DNA from: Pseudomonadota bacterium | Lineage (GTDB): Bacteria > Pseudomonadota > Gammaproteobacteria > Steroidobacterales > Steroidobacteraceae | NCBI GenBank assembly: GCA_021780475.1 | Contig: JAJXYR010000029.1 | Location: 1-32,372 of the forward strand | Reading direction: 5' to 3' | DNA: 32,372 nt | Shown: one piece after another, positions 17,575-27,145 of the stretch | How the letters are laid out: each line of letters opens with the position of its first letter | Position numbering within the stretch: position 1 is the first letter of the stretch | The notes under the pieces: generated by a model | Told to the model about the DNA's origin: nothing | Database searches by the model: none | The model's input: the letters and a program-made list of their open reading frames with translations, nothing else | Translations under genes and position numbers: made by a program

Positions 17575-19335
17575 GTGAAGAAATTGATCGAAAGCCTGTT
17601 GCGCCAGGCCTTGAGTGCGCTACCGGTGAGCCGCGTGCCGCCGGATGCGCGTCCGGCGGAGGTCGACGTGGAGCGTACGCGCGACGCCGCCCACGGCGAC
17701 TTCGCGAGTAATCTGGCCATGCGTCTCGCCAAGACCACGCGGCAGAATCCCCGTGCCCTCGCCGAGGCTCTGATCGACGCGCTGCCCGGACATCCGGCGG
17801 TCGCGAAAACCGAGGTCGCGGGCGCCGGCTTCATCAATTTCTTTTTGAAGGACACCGCCTATTACGACGAGGTGGCGCGCATCCTCGCCGACTCCGGTCA
17901 ATACGGCCGCTCCGACCAGGGCGGCGGCCGATCGGTGCTGTTGGAATTCGTGTCGGCGAATCCAACGGGCCCGCTGCACGTCGGCCACGGCAGGCATGCC
18001 GCCTACGGCGCCACGCTCGGGAATCTGCTCGAGGCGGTCGGCTACCGGGTTACCCGCGAGTACTACGTAAACGACGCGGGACGCCAGATGGAAATCCTCG
18101 CCGTCAGCACCTGGCTGCGGTATTTGGAGCGCTGCGGCGAGACGCTCGAATTCCCGGCGAACGGCTATCGGGGCGATTACATCGCGACGATCGCCGGACA
18201 ACTGCATGAAGCCGTGGGCGGGGAACTGCGGCGCGCGGCGGCCGAGGTATTCTCGGGTCTGCCGGCGGACGAACCGCGTGGCGGCGACAAGGACGCCTAC
18301 ATCGACGCATTGATCGCCCGCGCGCGCGCGCTGATCGGAACGGACGCGTTTCGCCGGGTCCTCTCTGTAGCCCTCGACGACATCCTGCGGGACATCCAGC
18401 AGGATCTGGGCGAGTTCGGCGTGCGCTTCGACCGCTGGTTTTCCGAGCGCAGCCTCGAGGACGACGGGTCGGTCGACCGCGCGCTCGCGGCGCTGGAGAA
18501 GGCGGGCCATGCGTATCGCCGGGACGGCGCGCTGTGGTTCAAGAGCAGCGCCTTCGGCGACGAGAAGGACCGCGTCATGGTGCGGGACAACGGCGTAAAG
18601 ACCTACTTCGCGTCCGACATCGCCTACATCTTCAACAAATTGGCACGCGGTTTCGATCACCTCCTGTACGTCTGGGGTGCCGACCATCATGGCTACATCG
18701 CGCGCCTGCGCGCGGGCCTCGTGGCCCTCGGCGGCCCTGCCGGATGCTTCGAAGTGCGCCTGGTCCAATTCGTCTCCCTGTACCGGGGCGGCGAGAAGGC
18801 CCAGATGTCGACGCGCTCGGGCGAATTCGTCACGCTGCGCGATTTGCGCCGGGAGGTCGGCAACGACGCGGCGCGGCTGTTCTACGTGATGCGCAGCAAC
18901 GACCAGCACCTGGATTTCGATCTTGAATTGGCCACGTCGCGATCCAACGAGAACCCGGTTTTTTACATCCAATACGCCCACGCGCGCGTCGCGAGCGTGA
19001 TGCGCCAGATGCAGGGCCGCGGTCTCGAGCACGACGGCCGGCAGGGTCTCGCGCGGCTCGGCCTGCTGGTCGAACCGCAGGAAGTCGCGCTGATGAAGCG
19101 TCTATCCCAATACCCCGAAACGGTCGAGCAGGCCGCGCTGCAGCGGGCGCCGCACCTGTTGGTGCATTATCTGCGGGACCTGGCCAACGACTTCCACACC
19201 AACTACAGCGCGCACCAGCTGCTCGTGGACGATCCGGCGCTGCGCGACGCGCGCCTGACGCTGTCGCTCGCGGCGCAGACGGTCATCCGCAACGGCCTGG
19301 GGATTCTGGGCGTTTCCGCGCCAGAGTCGATGTAG
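17575..19335 (+). CDS. argS: Arginine--tRNA ligase
   Basis: [49 protein letters not shown] start. Confidence 0.97.
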   Translation: MKKLIESLLRQALSALPVSRVPPDARPAEVDVERTRDAAHGDFASNLAMRLAKTTRQNPRALAEALIDALPGHPAVAKTEVAGAGFINFFLKDTAYYDEVARILADSGQYGRSDQGGGRSVLLEFVSANPTGPLHVGHGRHAAYGATLGNLLEAVGYRVTREYYVNDAGRQMEILAVSTWLRYLERCGETLEFPANGYRGDYIATIAGQLHEAVGGELRRAAAEVFSGLPADEPRGGDKDAYIDALIARARALIGTDAFRRVLSVALDDILRDIQQDLGEFGVRFDRWFSERSLEDDGSVDRALAALEKAGHAYRRDGALWFKSSAFGDEKDRVMVRDNGVKTYFASDIAYIFNKLARGFDHLLYVWGADHHGYIARLRAGLVALGGPAGCFEVRLVQFVSLYRGGEKAQMSTRSGEFVTLRDLRREVGNDAARLFYVMRSNDQHLDFDLELATSRSNENPVFYIQYAHARVASVMRQMQGRGLEHDGRQGLARLGLLVEPQEVALMKRLSQYPETVEQAALQRAPHLLVHYLRDLANDFHTNYSAHQLLVDDPALRDARLTLSLAAQTVIRNGLGILGVSAPESM

Positions 19336-19344
19336 CGCCCGGGC

Positions 19345-19905
19345 ATGGCTCGCGACTACAAACCCAGGCGCGCACGGCCGGCATCCGGTCTTCCCGGATG
19401 GGCCGGCGCGCTGATCGGCCTCGTACTCGGACTCGCGGTGGCGGCCTTCGTTTACCTGAAGGATCACCGGCCGGTGCCGGCGGTCACGGCACCCGCCCAG
19501 AGCGTGAAAAAGAAGCCCCGCGTCAACCATCCGCCGGGCGCGGCGACGGGCGATGCCTCGGCGGCGGGATCGTACGACTTCTACAAGATGCTGCCGAACT
19601 TCGCGGTGGTCGTGCCGCGAACCGGCAAGGAAATCAAACCGGACATCGTGGCCGCCCCCGAGACCCGCCCCGGGACCTACGTGCTACAAGCCGGGTCGTA
19701 CAAGAATTTCGCGGATGCGGACCGCATCCGCGCTCAGCTCGCGCTGCAAGGGATCGAATCGAAAGTTCAGAAAGTCTCGGTGGACAACGACACCTGGCAC
19801 CGCATCCGCATCGGGCCGGTCTCGGATCTCAAGGAATTGAACCGGATGCGCGCGATCCTGCGCAAGTCGAACATCGACGTACTGGTCATCCGCGTCGGCG
19901 ACTGA
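19345..19905 (+). CDS. SPOR domain protein (FtsN-like)
   Basis: N-terminal TM helix WAGALIGLVLGLAVAAFVYL and SPOR domain TYVLQAGSYKNFADADRIRAQLALQGIESKVQ; downstream of argS. Confidence 0.88.
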   Translation: MARDYKPRRARPASGLPGWAGALIGLVLGLAVAAFVYLKDHRPVPAVTAPAQSVKKKPRVNHPPGAATGDASAAGSYDFYKMLPNFAVVVPRTGKEIKPDIVAAPETRPGTYVLQAGSYKNFADADRIRAQLALQGIESKVQKVSVDNDTWHRIRIGPVSDLKELNRMRAILRKSNIDVLVIRVGD

Positions 19906-19919
19906 GCGTCCGCTCAGTC
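19900..19919. terminator. Perfect inverted repeat containing both stop codons of convergent genes
   Basis: GACTGAGCG-TC-CGCTCAGTC; contains TGA (19903-19905, + strand) and TCA (19914-19916, - strand). Confidence 0.5.
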
Positions 19920-21275
19920 GTCGCCCAATTGACGGAAATCGACACCGAGCGCGCGCAGCTTGCGGTACAGATGGGTCCGCTCCATGCCGACCCGCTTGGC
20001 GAGCTGCCCGACCTTGCCGTTGCACAACAGCAGCTGCTGCTGCAGATACGCCCGTTCGAATTGTTCGCGCGCCTCGCGCAGCGGCAGCGCGAGCAGATCC
20101 TGCTTGACCAAGGGTTCGTCGACGGCGCTCTTCTCCGCGAGTTCGCGTTCGACCTCCTCCAGACCGATCTCCTCGCCGTTGCCGAGGATCAGCACGCGCT
20201 GGACCAGATTCTTCAATTCGACGACGTTTCCGGGCCACGGATAGTTGCGCAGCCGGTTCTGCGCCGCGACGCTGAAGCGGCGCAGCGGCAGGTGCTGATC
20301 ATCGACGAGGCGGTCGACGTAATAGCGCAGCAGGTCCGGCACGTCCTCCGCGTAATCCCGCAGCGGCGGCACCTTCAAGGTGATGACGCCCAGCTGGGAA
20401 TAGAGGTCGCGGCGGAACGAATCGGCGCCTGCGCGCTGATCCAGTCCCTCCTGGGCCGAACTGACCCAGCGGACATCGACCGGCAGCGCCGCGCTGCCGC
20501 CCACCCGTGAATAGCTCTGTTGTTCGATCATGCCGGCCAGCAGCCGCTGCGCCTCCGCGTTCAGATCCTCGAGCCCGTTGAGGTACAAGGTACCGCCGGC
20601 GGCGCGCTCGATCGCTCCCTCCTCGATCCGCCCGTCCTTTTCCACGCCGAAAAGCGCGGCCGCGGGATCGGAACCCAGGCTGGCGCAGACCACGACCGTG
20701 AACGGATGCGACGCACGCGCGCTGAGCGAGTGCAGATAGCGCGCATAGGCCTCGCGTCCGGAGCCCGCTTCCCCGATCAACAATACCGGCGAGTTGCTCG
20801 GCGCGACCTGTTGGATCTGCTCGCGCAGCTGCTGGGTCGCGCGCCCCTTGCCGATCGGCACCGCGAGCGAACCGCCGTGCGCGCGCATCGCGACGCGTTT
20901 GCGCCGGCCGGCGTCGAGCGCGCGTTCCACCGTGCGCAGCAGCTTGGTGAGGGACAGGGGTTTCTCGACGAAGTCGAAGGCCCCGAGCCGGGTCGCCTCG
21001 ACAGCCGTTTCCACCGTGCCGTGCCCGGACATCATCACCACGGGGCAGTCGTAGCCCGGCATTGCGGACCACTCGCGCAGCAGGGTGATGCCGTCGGTGT
21101 CGGGCATCCAGATATCGAGCAGGACGAGGTCGGACACCCGTTGCGCGCGGGCCGCGCGCGCCTCCGATGCGGTTGCGGCGACGTCCACGTCGTAGCCTTC
21201 CTCTGTCAATATTTCCTGCAGCAGCTCGCGGATATCCGCCTCGTCGTCGACCACTAAAATCCTGGACGCGGTCAT
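19914..21275 (-). CDS. ntrX: NtrX-like response regulator with degenerate sigma-54 AAA+ domain and Fis-type HTH
   Basis: Receiver RILVVDDEADIRELLQ...DLVLLDIWMPDTDG; AAA+ remnants GEAGSGRE and NYPWPGNVVELKNLVQR; HTH GKVGQLAKRVGMERTHLYRKLRALGVD. Confidence 0.85.
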   Translation of the reverse strand: MTASRILVVDDEADIRELLQEILTEEGYDVDVAATASEARAARAQRVSDLVLLDIWMPDTDGITLLREWSAMPGYDCPVVMMSGHGTVETAVEATRLGAFDFVEKPLSLTKLLRTVERALDAGRRKRVAMRAHGGSLAVPIGKGRATQQLREQIQQVAPSNSPVLLIGEAGSGREAYARYLHSLSARASHPFTVVVCASLGSDPAAALFGVEKDGRIEEGAIERAAGGTLYLNGLEDLNAEAQRLLAGMIEQQSYSRVGGSAALPVDVRWVSSAQEGLDQRAGADSFRRDLYSQLGVITLKVPPLRDYAEDVPDLLRYYVDRLVDDQHLPLRRFSVAAQNRLRNYPWPGNVVELKNLVQRVLILGNGEEIGLEEVERELAEKSAVDEPLVKQDLLALPLREAREQFERAYLQQQLLLCNGKVGQLAKRVGMERTHLYRKLRALGVDFRQLGDD

Positions 21276-23527
21276 GCGCGTTCTCTCCTGTGTTCACCCT
21301 TGCGTGATTCCCGCGCGCCGGAGGAGCGCGCGCCATCACCCAAGGGCAGTACGATTTTTACCCGGGCCCCCCCCAGGGGCCGATTATCCGCTTCTATTCG
21401 CCCGCCGTGTTCCTCCACGATCTTTTTCACGATGGCGAGCCCAAGACCCGTGCCCTTTGGCTTGCTGGTGACATAAGGGTCGAACACCGTGCCGATCAGG
21501 TCGCGCTGGAAGCCCGGACCATTGTCGCCGACGACGATGGAGGCGATGTGCTTTGCGCCGTCCTCGGCGAGACGCGTCTCGATTTCGATGCGCGCGTCGT
21601 CATGGCCCTCGAGCGCCTCGATGGAGTTCGTGACCAGATTGTTGAGAATCTGCCTGATTCGCATCCGGTCCGCCGAAATCGGCGGGAGTTGTTCGTCCAG
21701 GTCCAGCGTCAATTCCACGTTTTGTGCCTGGGCACGGTACAGGTCGACGACCTCGGTGACCAGCTGGTTCAGATCGAAGCGCGCGAAATGCAGGTCCGGC
21801 GCCCGCGCATACTCGCTGAACGCGTTGACCATCTGCTTCATGGCATCCACCTGCGCCACGATCGTATGGGTCGCCCGTTCCAGAATCTGCGCATCCTGCG
21901 CATTCATGCTGCCCAGGAACTTGCGGCGCATGCGTTCGGCAGAGAGCTGAATGGGCGTCAGCGGATTCTTGATCTCGTGCGCAAGCCTGCGCGCGACCTC
22001 GCCCCAGGCGGCGTCGCGCTGCGCCTGCAGCAGCGTCGTGATGTCGTCGAATACCAGCACGACCCCCGGGTCTTCGCCGCCGTCGCTCGGCAGCGCGGTG
22101 CACGCGCACATCAATACGCGCTTGCCGCTGTCCGCGGACAGTTCGAGCTGTTCCCGCCAGTCGCGATCGGCTCCGCCCAGACGCGCCTTGACGGCGCTCT
22201 GGAACTGGGCAAAAAAGGGCGCGTCGCTGATCGTCTCGTCGAAGACCTTGCCGACCGCGCCCTCCAGGTCGACCCCGAGTATGGCGCTCGCCGCCTGATT
22301 CGCGGTGCGCACCCGCAGGTCCGGTTCGAGCGCGACCACACCGGTCGACAAGCGCGCCAGAATGACCGCGAGGCCGGCGCGCTCGGCCTCCACCGCCTGC
22401 TGGCTGCGGCGCGTCTCGAGGCGCGCGCGCGCCAGGCGCTTCGTCATCTCGTTGAACGATGTCACCAGGTAGCCGAGTTCGTCGCGGGAAGGCAGCGGCA
22501 GCTGCGTGTCGTAGTCGCCACGCGCGACGGCGCGGGTTCCGGCGATCAAGTCCTGAACCGGCTGCACGAGCCGCTGCGCGGCGAAGAAGGCGCCGTAGAC
22601 CGCCGCGAGCAGCGACAACAGTACGACGAAGGTCAGAATCAGCGTGAACGTCGATTTCAGCGGACGACGCAGCTGCACAAGATTCGCATATTGGGTGTAG
22701 GAGCGCTGAACCGTGTCGGCAAGCTCGCTGAGTTGTTCCGGGACCGGATAGAGCGCGATCAACACCCGCGCGGCTGGATCGCCGCCGCTGTCGATCGGCG
22801 ATGCCGCGCGGATCACGTAGCCGCCCGCGGAGTCCGTGTCGAGACTCGCGTAGGACCGTCCGCGTCTCACCTGCAGCATCATCTCCTTCGTCGCGGGCAG
22901 CGGCACCGAATCGATCGGCCTGTCCGAGCTCGTCGCCAGGATGCGCATCCGCGGACCGACGACCGTGAATTCCATCGCGGTGCTCTCGCGTCGCGCGCGG
23001 TCCAGGGTCGCGATCAGGTCGAAATCCGACAAGCCGGACAATGAGCGCGCGACGGCGGCGGTGTTCTGCTGAAAGTCGCGCACACGCAAATCGAGCGCCG
23101 CGCGCGACAGATTGCGCGTGTCCTTCAATCCCTGGCTGACCTCGAGCTCGAACCAGCTGTCGATGCCCCGGTTCAGGAACTGCAGCGCGAAATAGAAGAC
23201 GACCAGTATCGGCCCCACGGCGAGCACGCTGAACACCGCGACGGTGCGGGCCTTGAGGCGGGAGCCCGGCGCGTGCCGGCGATATTCCCGCGCCAGGCCC
23301 AGCAGTTTTCCTACCAGCAGCACGACCAGGGTCAACAGGCCGGCGATGTTGATCAGCAGGATCCACGGCAGCCAGCGGTCGAATTTTTCCGAGTTCTGCG
23401 CGGCGGAAGCCAGCAGGAACAGCGCCACCAACCAGAGCACGACGCCGACTCCGGCGAGCGCCGTGGCGCCGTATCTTCGAACTACGGCCGCAACGTCCAC
23501 GTATACCAGTCGCTCTCGCGGTGCCAT
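21272..23527 (-). CDS. ntrY: NtrY-like sensor histidine kinase (TM, HAMP, PAS, HisKA, HATPase)
   Basis: H-box RRLAHEIKNPLTPIQLSAERMRRKF; ATP-binding DNGPGFQRDLIGTVFDPYVTSKPKGTGLGLAIVKKIVEEHGG. Confidence 0.92.
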   Translation of the reverse strand: MAPRERLVYVDVAAVVRRYGATALAGVGVVLWLVALFLLASAAQNSEKFDRWLPWILLINIAGLLTLVVLLVGKLLGLAREYRRHAPGSRLKARTVAVFSVLAVGPILVVFYFALQFLNRGIDSWFELEVSQGLKDTRNLSRAALDLRVRDFQQNTAAVARSLSGLSDFDLIATLDRARRESTAMEFTVVGPRMRILATSSDRPIDSVPLPATKEMMLQVRRGRSYASLDTDSAGGYVIRAASPIDSGGDPAARVLIALYPVPEQLSELADTVQRSYTQYANLVQLRRPLKSTFTLILTFVVLLSLLAAVYGAFFAAQRLVQPVQDLIAGTRAVARGDYDTQLPLPSRDELGYLVTSFNEMTKRLARARLETRRSQQAVEAERAGLAVILARLSTGVVALEPDLRVRTANQAASAILGVDLEGAVGKVFDETISDAPFFAQFQSAVKARLGGADRDWREQLELSADSGKRVLMCACTALPSDGGEDPGVVLVFDDITTLLQAQRDAAWGEVARRLAHEIKNPLTPIQLSAERMRRKFLGSMNAQDAQILERATHTIVAQVDAMKQMVNAFSEYARAPDLHFARFDLNQLVTEVVDLYRAQAQNVELTLDLDEQLPPISADRMRIRQILNNLVTNSIEALEGHDDARIEIETRLAEDGAKHIASIVVGDNGPGFQRDLIGTVFDPYVTSKPKGTGLGLAIVKKIVEEHGGRIEADNRPLGGARVKIVLPLGDGARSSGARESRKGEHRRERA

Positions 23528-24111
23528 TCATTGACCCAGAACATCAAGATGCGCAGCGTGAGCGGCACGGCGCCATAGTCGAGCTTCGCGCGCACGCTGA
23601 CCTCGTAGCGGCGCCGCGCCGAGACCAGGGATTTGTCGAGTACCGGCAGGCCCTGGATCTGGGACAGTTGATCGATCGCCGCATCGACCGTCGGCAGGGA
23701 TTCCTGCTGGCCGCTGTTGTCGTTGCGCAGGATGTAGCGCGCGCTGACCGCGTTGTACTGCAACTGATAGCGCTGGGTCAGCTCGGCGACGCCGGTGTTC
23801 GGCAGGTAGGCGCGGACGCGCTTGATCACGAGGTCGACTTCGAGTGTCAGGGGCACGCCATCGGCAAGGCCGCGCTTGACCGCATCGCCGATCGGCAGGC
23901 GCAAGCTCGCGTCCAATTGGTAGACGCCGTCTCGCAACTCCAGATCCGCGGAATGCACGTCGAATGGACCTTGCAGGCCATCCGCGACGGCGGCGGCCGC
24001 GCCCAGGCCGGTCGTCGCGAACAGCGCCACGAGCCACAGACGTGCCCACGCTCCCGTCCGGCCGGCCGCCGGCCGCGGCCGGCCGCTGTCATTGGAGAAG
24101 AAAGCGTTCAT
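23482..24111 (-). CDS. DUF4390 domain protein
   Basis: Exported ~209 aa protein (GPFDVHSADLELRDGVYQLDASLRLPIGDAVKRGLADGVPLTLEVDLVI) between rsmB and ntrY. Confidence 0.82.
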   Translation of the reverse strand: MNAFFSNDSGRPRPAAGRTGAWARLWLVALFATTGLGAAAAVADGLQGPFDVHSADLELRDGVYQLDASLRLPIGDAVKRGLADGVPLTLEVDLVIKRVRAYLPNTGVAELTQRYQLQYNAVSARYILRNDNSGQQESLPTVDAAIDQLSQIQGLPVLDKSLVSARRRYEVSVRAKLDYGAVPLTLRILMFWVNEWHRESDWYTWTLRP

Positions 24112-25430
24112 CTTTTGGTGATCGCAGCATAATAGAACCCGTCGGCACCTGCCTCCCCCGGAAGAATCTGCCGGCCGAAGGGGTCGGCGGCGCCGAGATC
24201 CGGCCACCCATCCCAGGCTTGCGCGGGCACGACCAGGGCATCCCGCGCCGTGTCGAGGAATCGTGCCAGCACGTCGCGATTCTCGCGGTGCGTAAACGTA
24301 CAGGTCGCATACACCAGGCGGCCGCCCGAGGCCAGCATCGACCACGCGGCGCGCAACAAGCGTCCCTGCACGGCGTGCAATTTAGTCAAATCCGCCAGGG
24401 ACTTACGCAACCGAATATCCGGATGACGACGGATCACGCCGAGCCCCGAACAGGGGGCATCGAGCAAAATGCGATCGAACGGCCGACCATCCCACCAGGC
24501 TCCAGGGTCAGCCGCGTCGGCGGCGATCAGCCGCGCACTGAACGCGCCGCGCGCGGCGTTTTCCCCAACCTTGGCGAGCCGCTTCGGATCGACATCAACG
24601 GCGACCAGCTCGCCGAGGCCGGTCTCGCGCTCGGCGATCAAGCCGGTTTTTCCTCCGGGCGCCGCACAGGCGTCGAGAACGCGCAGCCCCGGCCGCAGGT
24701 CCAGCGGAACCACGGCGCATTGCGCACCGATATCCTGCACCGACGCGAGTCCCTCGGCGAAGCCCGGCAGCGCGCGCACATCGCAGGCCTCCTCGAGCCG
24801 CACGGCATACGGTACGCGGGGTTCGACGGTCGCGCCGATGCCGGCGTCGCGCAGACGCAAAAGATAGGCGTCGGCGGTCGTGCGCCGCGCATCGACCCTG
24901 AGCCACATGGGCGCTTGCGAGTCGAGCGCCGCCAGCACGGTGGACGCCTGTTCGGGCCAATCGGCGCGTAGCAGCGCCGCGATCCACGCCGGCGCCGCGT
25001 GGCGCGCCGCGGCGTCGCGGCCCACCGTCGCGTCGATCGCGGGGCGCTCGCGCAGGTAGCGTCGCAGCACCGCATTCACGAAGCCGGCCGCACGCGCGGC
25101 GGGACCCGCTTTGGCGGCGTCGACGGCGGCGTCGACGATCGCATAAGCGGGCGTGCGGGCGTCCTCCAGTTCGAACAGCGCGACCGACAGCAACGCACGC
25201 ACGAGCGGCTCCAACCGCTCCACCGGTTGGCTCGACAAGCGGCCGAGTATTGCCTCATGCCGGTAATAGCCGCGAACGGCGCCAAAGGCCAGGGAGCGGA
25301 TCGCGGAGGCGCGCGCCGGATCGGAGCCCGCCACGGACTCCTGCAGGCAGATGTCGAGGCTGGACCCCTCGCCGAGGACCCGTGCCACCGCGATGGCGGC
25401 CGGCAAGCGCGCGGCGAACGCGCTGCTCAT
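24108..25430 (-). CDS. rsmB: 16S rRNA (cytosine(967)-C(5))-methyltransferase
   Basis: N-terminal NusB-like domain; VLDACAAPGGKTGLIAE, LLDAPCSGLGVIRRHPDIRL, LVYATCTFTHRENRDVL. Confidence 0.94.
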   Translation of the reverse strand: MSSAFAARLPAAIAVARVLGEGSSLDICLQESVAGSDPARASAIRSLAFGAVRGYYRHEAILGRLSSQPVERLEPLVRALLSVALFELEDARTPAYAIVDAAVDAAKAGPAARAAGFVNAVLRRYLRERPAIDATVGRDAAARHAAPAWIAALLRADWPEQASTVLAALDSQAPMWLRVDARRTTADAYLLRLRDAGIGATVEPRVPYAVRLEEACDVRALPGFAEGLASVQDIGAQCAVVPLDLRPGLRVLDACAAPGGKTGLIAERETGLGELVAVDVDPKRLAKVGENAARGAFSARLIAADAADPGAWWDGRPFDRILLDAPCSGLGVIRRHPDIRLRKSLADLTKLHAVQGRLLRAAWSMLASGGRLVYATCTFTHRENRDVLARFLDTARDALVVPAQAWDGWPDLGAADPFGRQILPGEAGADGFYYAAITKR

Positions 25431-26395
25431 GGTCCGGTGAATCTCGCGCCGGGCAATGACTCTGCATGTGCGAAGTTCGCGGCGTCCTGCACCTTGCGGC
25501 CGGGCAATTGCAATCGCGTGATGCGCAGCGTCCCGCGCCCGCATGCCACGTCGATGCCCTCCTTGGACACCCGCCGCACCGTGCCGGGCGCGACCCCGGC
25601 ACTCTGCTCCTGGGCGTCTGGCGGAGCGATCCCGGCTTCCCAAATGCGCAACTGCAGGCCACGGTGACGGGTTTCGGCGATCGGCCAGGGATTGAAGGCG
25701 CGCACCCGCCGCTCGATCGCGACGGCGTCGGCGCTCCAATCGACCAGCGCCTCCGCTTTGTCGACTTTCGCCGCGTAGCTAACCCCGTCCATGGGCTGCG
25801 GCGTCTCGACCGCCTCGCCCCGCGCGAGCGCCTCCACGGTGCGACAGACCAGCCCCGCGCCGACGGTCGCAAGCGTCGCCGTCAAGGTCTGCGCGGTGTC
25901 CTGCGGCGTGATGTCGACGCCGCGGGTCGCGAGCACCGGACCGGTGTCGAGCCCCGACTCCATGCGCATGATCGATACACCGGTGACGGCATCGCCGGCG
26001 AGCAAGGCCCGCTGGATCGGGGCGGCGCCGCGCCAGCGCGGCAACAGCGACGCGTGAATGTTGATGCAGCCAAACCGGGGGACAGTCAGCGCCACGGCGG
26101 GCAGGATCAGCCCATAGGCCGCGACGACGAACACGTCGACGTCGAGGTCGCGCAGCAGGTCGACCGCCTCGGCGGATTTGAACGTGGCTGGCTGCAGCAC
26201 GGTGAGCCCGAGCTGTGCGGCGCACAATTTGACCGGACTCGGGTGTGCGACGCGGCCGCGGCCGGCGGGCCGATCCGCCTGCGTAAAAACCCCGCGGATA
26301 TCGTGCCCGGCGGCGTTCAGCGCCTCGAGTGCGGGCACCGCAAACGCGGGCGTACCGGCAAAAGCCAGTCGCAAAGAACAGGCCGTGCCGCTCAA
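25427..26395 (-). CDS. fmt: Methionyl-tRNA formyltransferase
   Basis: LRLAFAGTPAFAVPALEAL; GCINIHASLLPRWRGAAPIQRALLAGDAVTGVSIMRMESGLDTGPVL. Confidence 0.96.
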   Translation of the reverse strand: MSGTACSLRLAFAGTPAFAVPALEALNAAGHDIRGVFTQADRPAGRGRVAHPSPVKLCAAQLGLTVLQPATFKSAEAVDLLRDLDVDVFVVAAYGLILPAVALTVPRFGCINIHASLLPRWRGAAPIQRALLAGDAVTGVSIMRMESGLDTGPVLATRGVDITPQDTAQTLTATLATVGAGLVCRTVEALARGEAVETPQPMDGVSYAAKVDKAEALVDWSADAVAIERRVRAFNPWPIAETRHRGLQLRIWEAGIAPPDAQEQSAGVAPGTVRRVSKEGIDVACGRGTLRITRLQLPGRKVQDAANFAHAESLPGARFTGP

Positions 26396-26399
26396 GAGC

Positions 26400-26939
26400 T
26401 CAAGTGACCGGCGCGGCGGAACGTGCCTCGCTGCCGACGGTGCGTTGCCGCCGCTCTTTTGCCAAGCGCCGACGGATCACCTGGCGCTTCAATTCCGACA
26501 GGTAATCGACGAACAGCCGGCCGTCCAGATGGTCCATTTCATGCTGGATGCACACCGCTGTCAGCCCCACGGCGTCCATCTCGAATGTCGCGCCCGTCCG
26601 ATCCTGCGCACGCACCCTGATTTTTTGAGCGCGCGTGACGCTGGCGTAGATGCCCGGCAACGACAGGCATCCTTCCTCGCACGGCCCCGGCTCCTCGGTC
26701 GCGACGATTTCCGGATTGATCAGCACGATCGGGCGATTACGCTCTTCACTGACGTCCAAGACCAGCAAGCGCCGATGGACATCGACCTGCGTCGCGGCAA
26801 GCCCGACGCCGTTGGAGCCATACATGGTCTCCAACAAGTCATCGGCGAGTCGCCGCACCGTGGCGTCAACGGCCTCGATCGGCGCAGCCTTCGTGCGCAG
26901 GCGCGGATCGGGGTATTCGAGGATTGCCAGCTTTGTCAT
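26400..26939 (-). CDS. def: Peptide deformylase
   Basis: [49 protein letters not shown] metal-binding motifs. Confidence 0.96.
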   Translation of the reverse strand: MTKLAILEYPDPRLRTKAAPIEAVDATVRRLADDLLETMYGSNGVGLAATQVDVHRRLLVLDVSEERNRPIVLINPEIVATEEPGPCEEGCLSLPGIYASVTRAQKIRVRAQDRTGATFEMDAVGLTAVCIQHEMDHLDGRLFVDYLSELKRQVIRRRLAKERRQRTVGSEARSAAPVT

Positions 26940-27145
26940 CGGCGTTATGAGAGCAATTTCGTGTTTTTGGCCAAAGAATGTTGCTAAAGTTCCGCTATTG
27001 CTTAACTTAATTCGAGCCGACGTGGCCACAGCCAGTGTCTCTGAAAACCTAAAACGAGTGCCATGTCCCGGTTGTCGTCGGCAGGCATGCAGTATATCAG
27101 TCAGCCCATCACCATGAACCAGGTGAGCCCAAGGGAGCAAAGCGA

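Noticed and set aside
17620-19032. 470-aa minus-strand ORF opposite argS
   Set aside because: Shadow ORF; argS motifs are on the plus strand.
20550-20780. Sequencing error or frameshift as the explanation for the degenerate ntrX AAA+ domain
   Set aside because: The frame is continuous and flanking motifs are intact on both sides, so several substitutions plus a deletion fit better than one frameshift.
21407-23044. 545-aa plus-strand ORF opposite ntrY
   Set aside because: Shadow of a GC-rich kinase gene; no domain signature.
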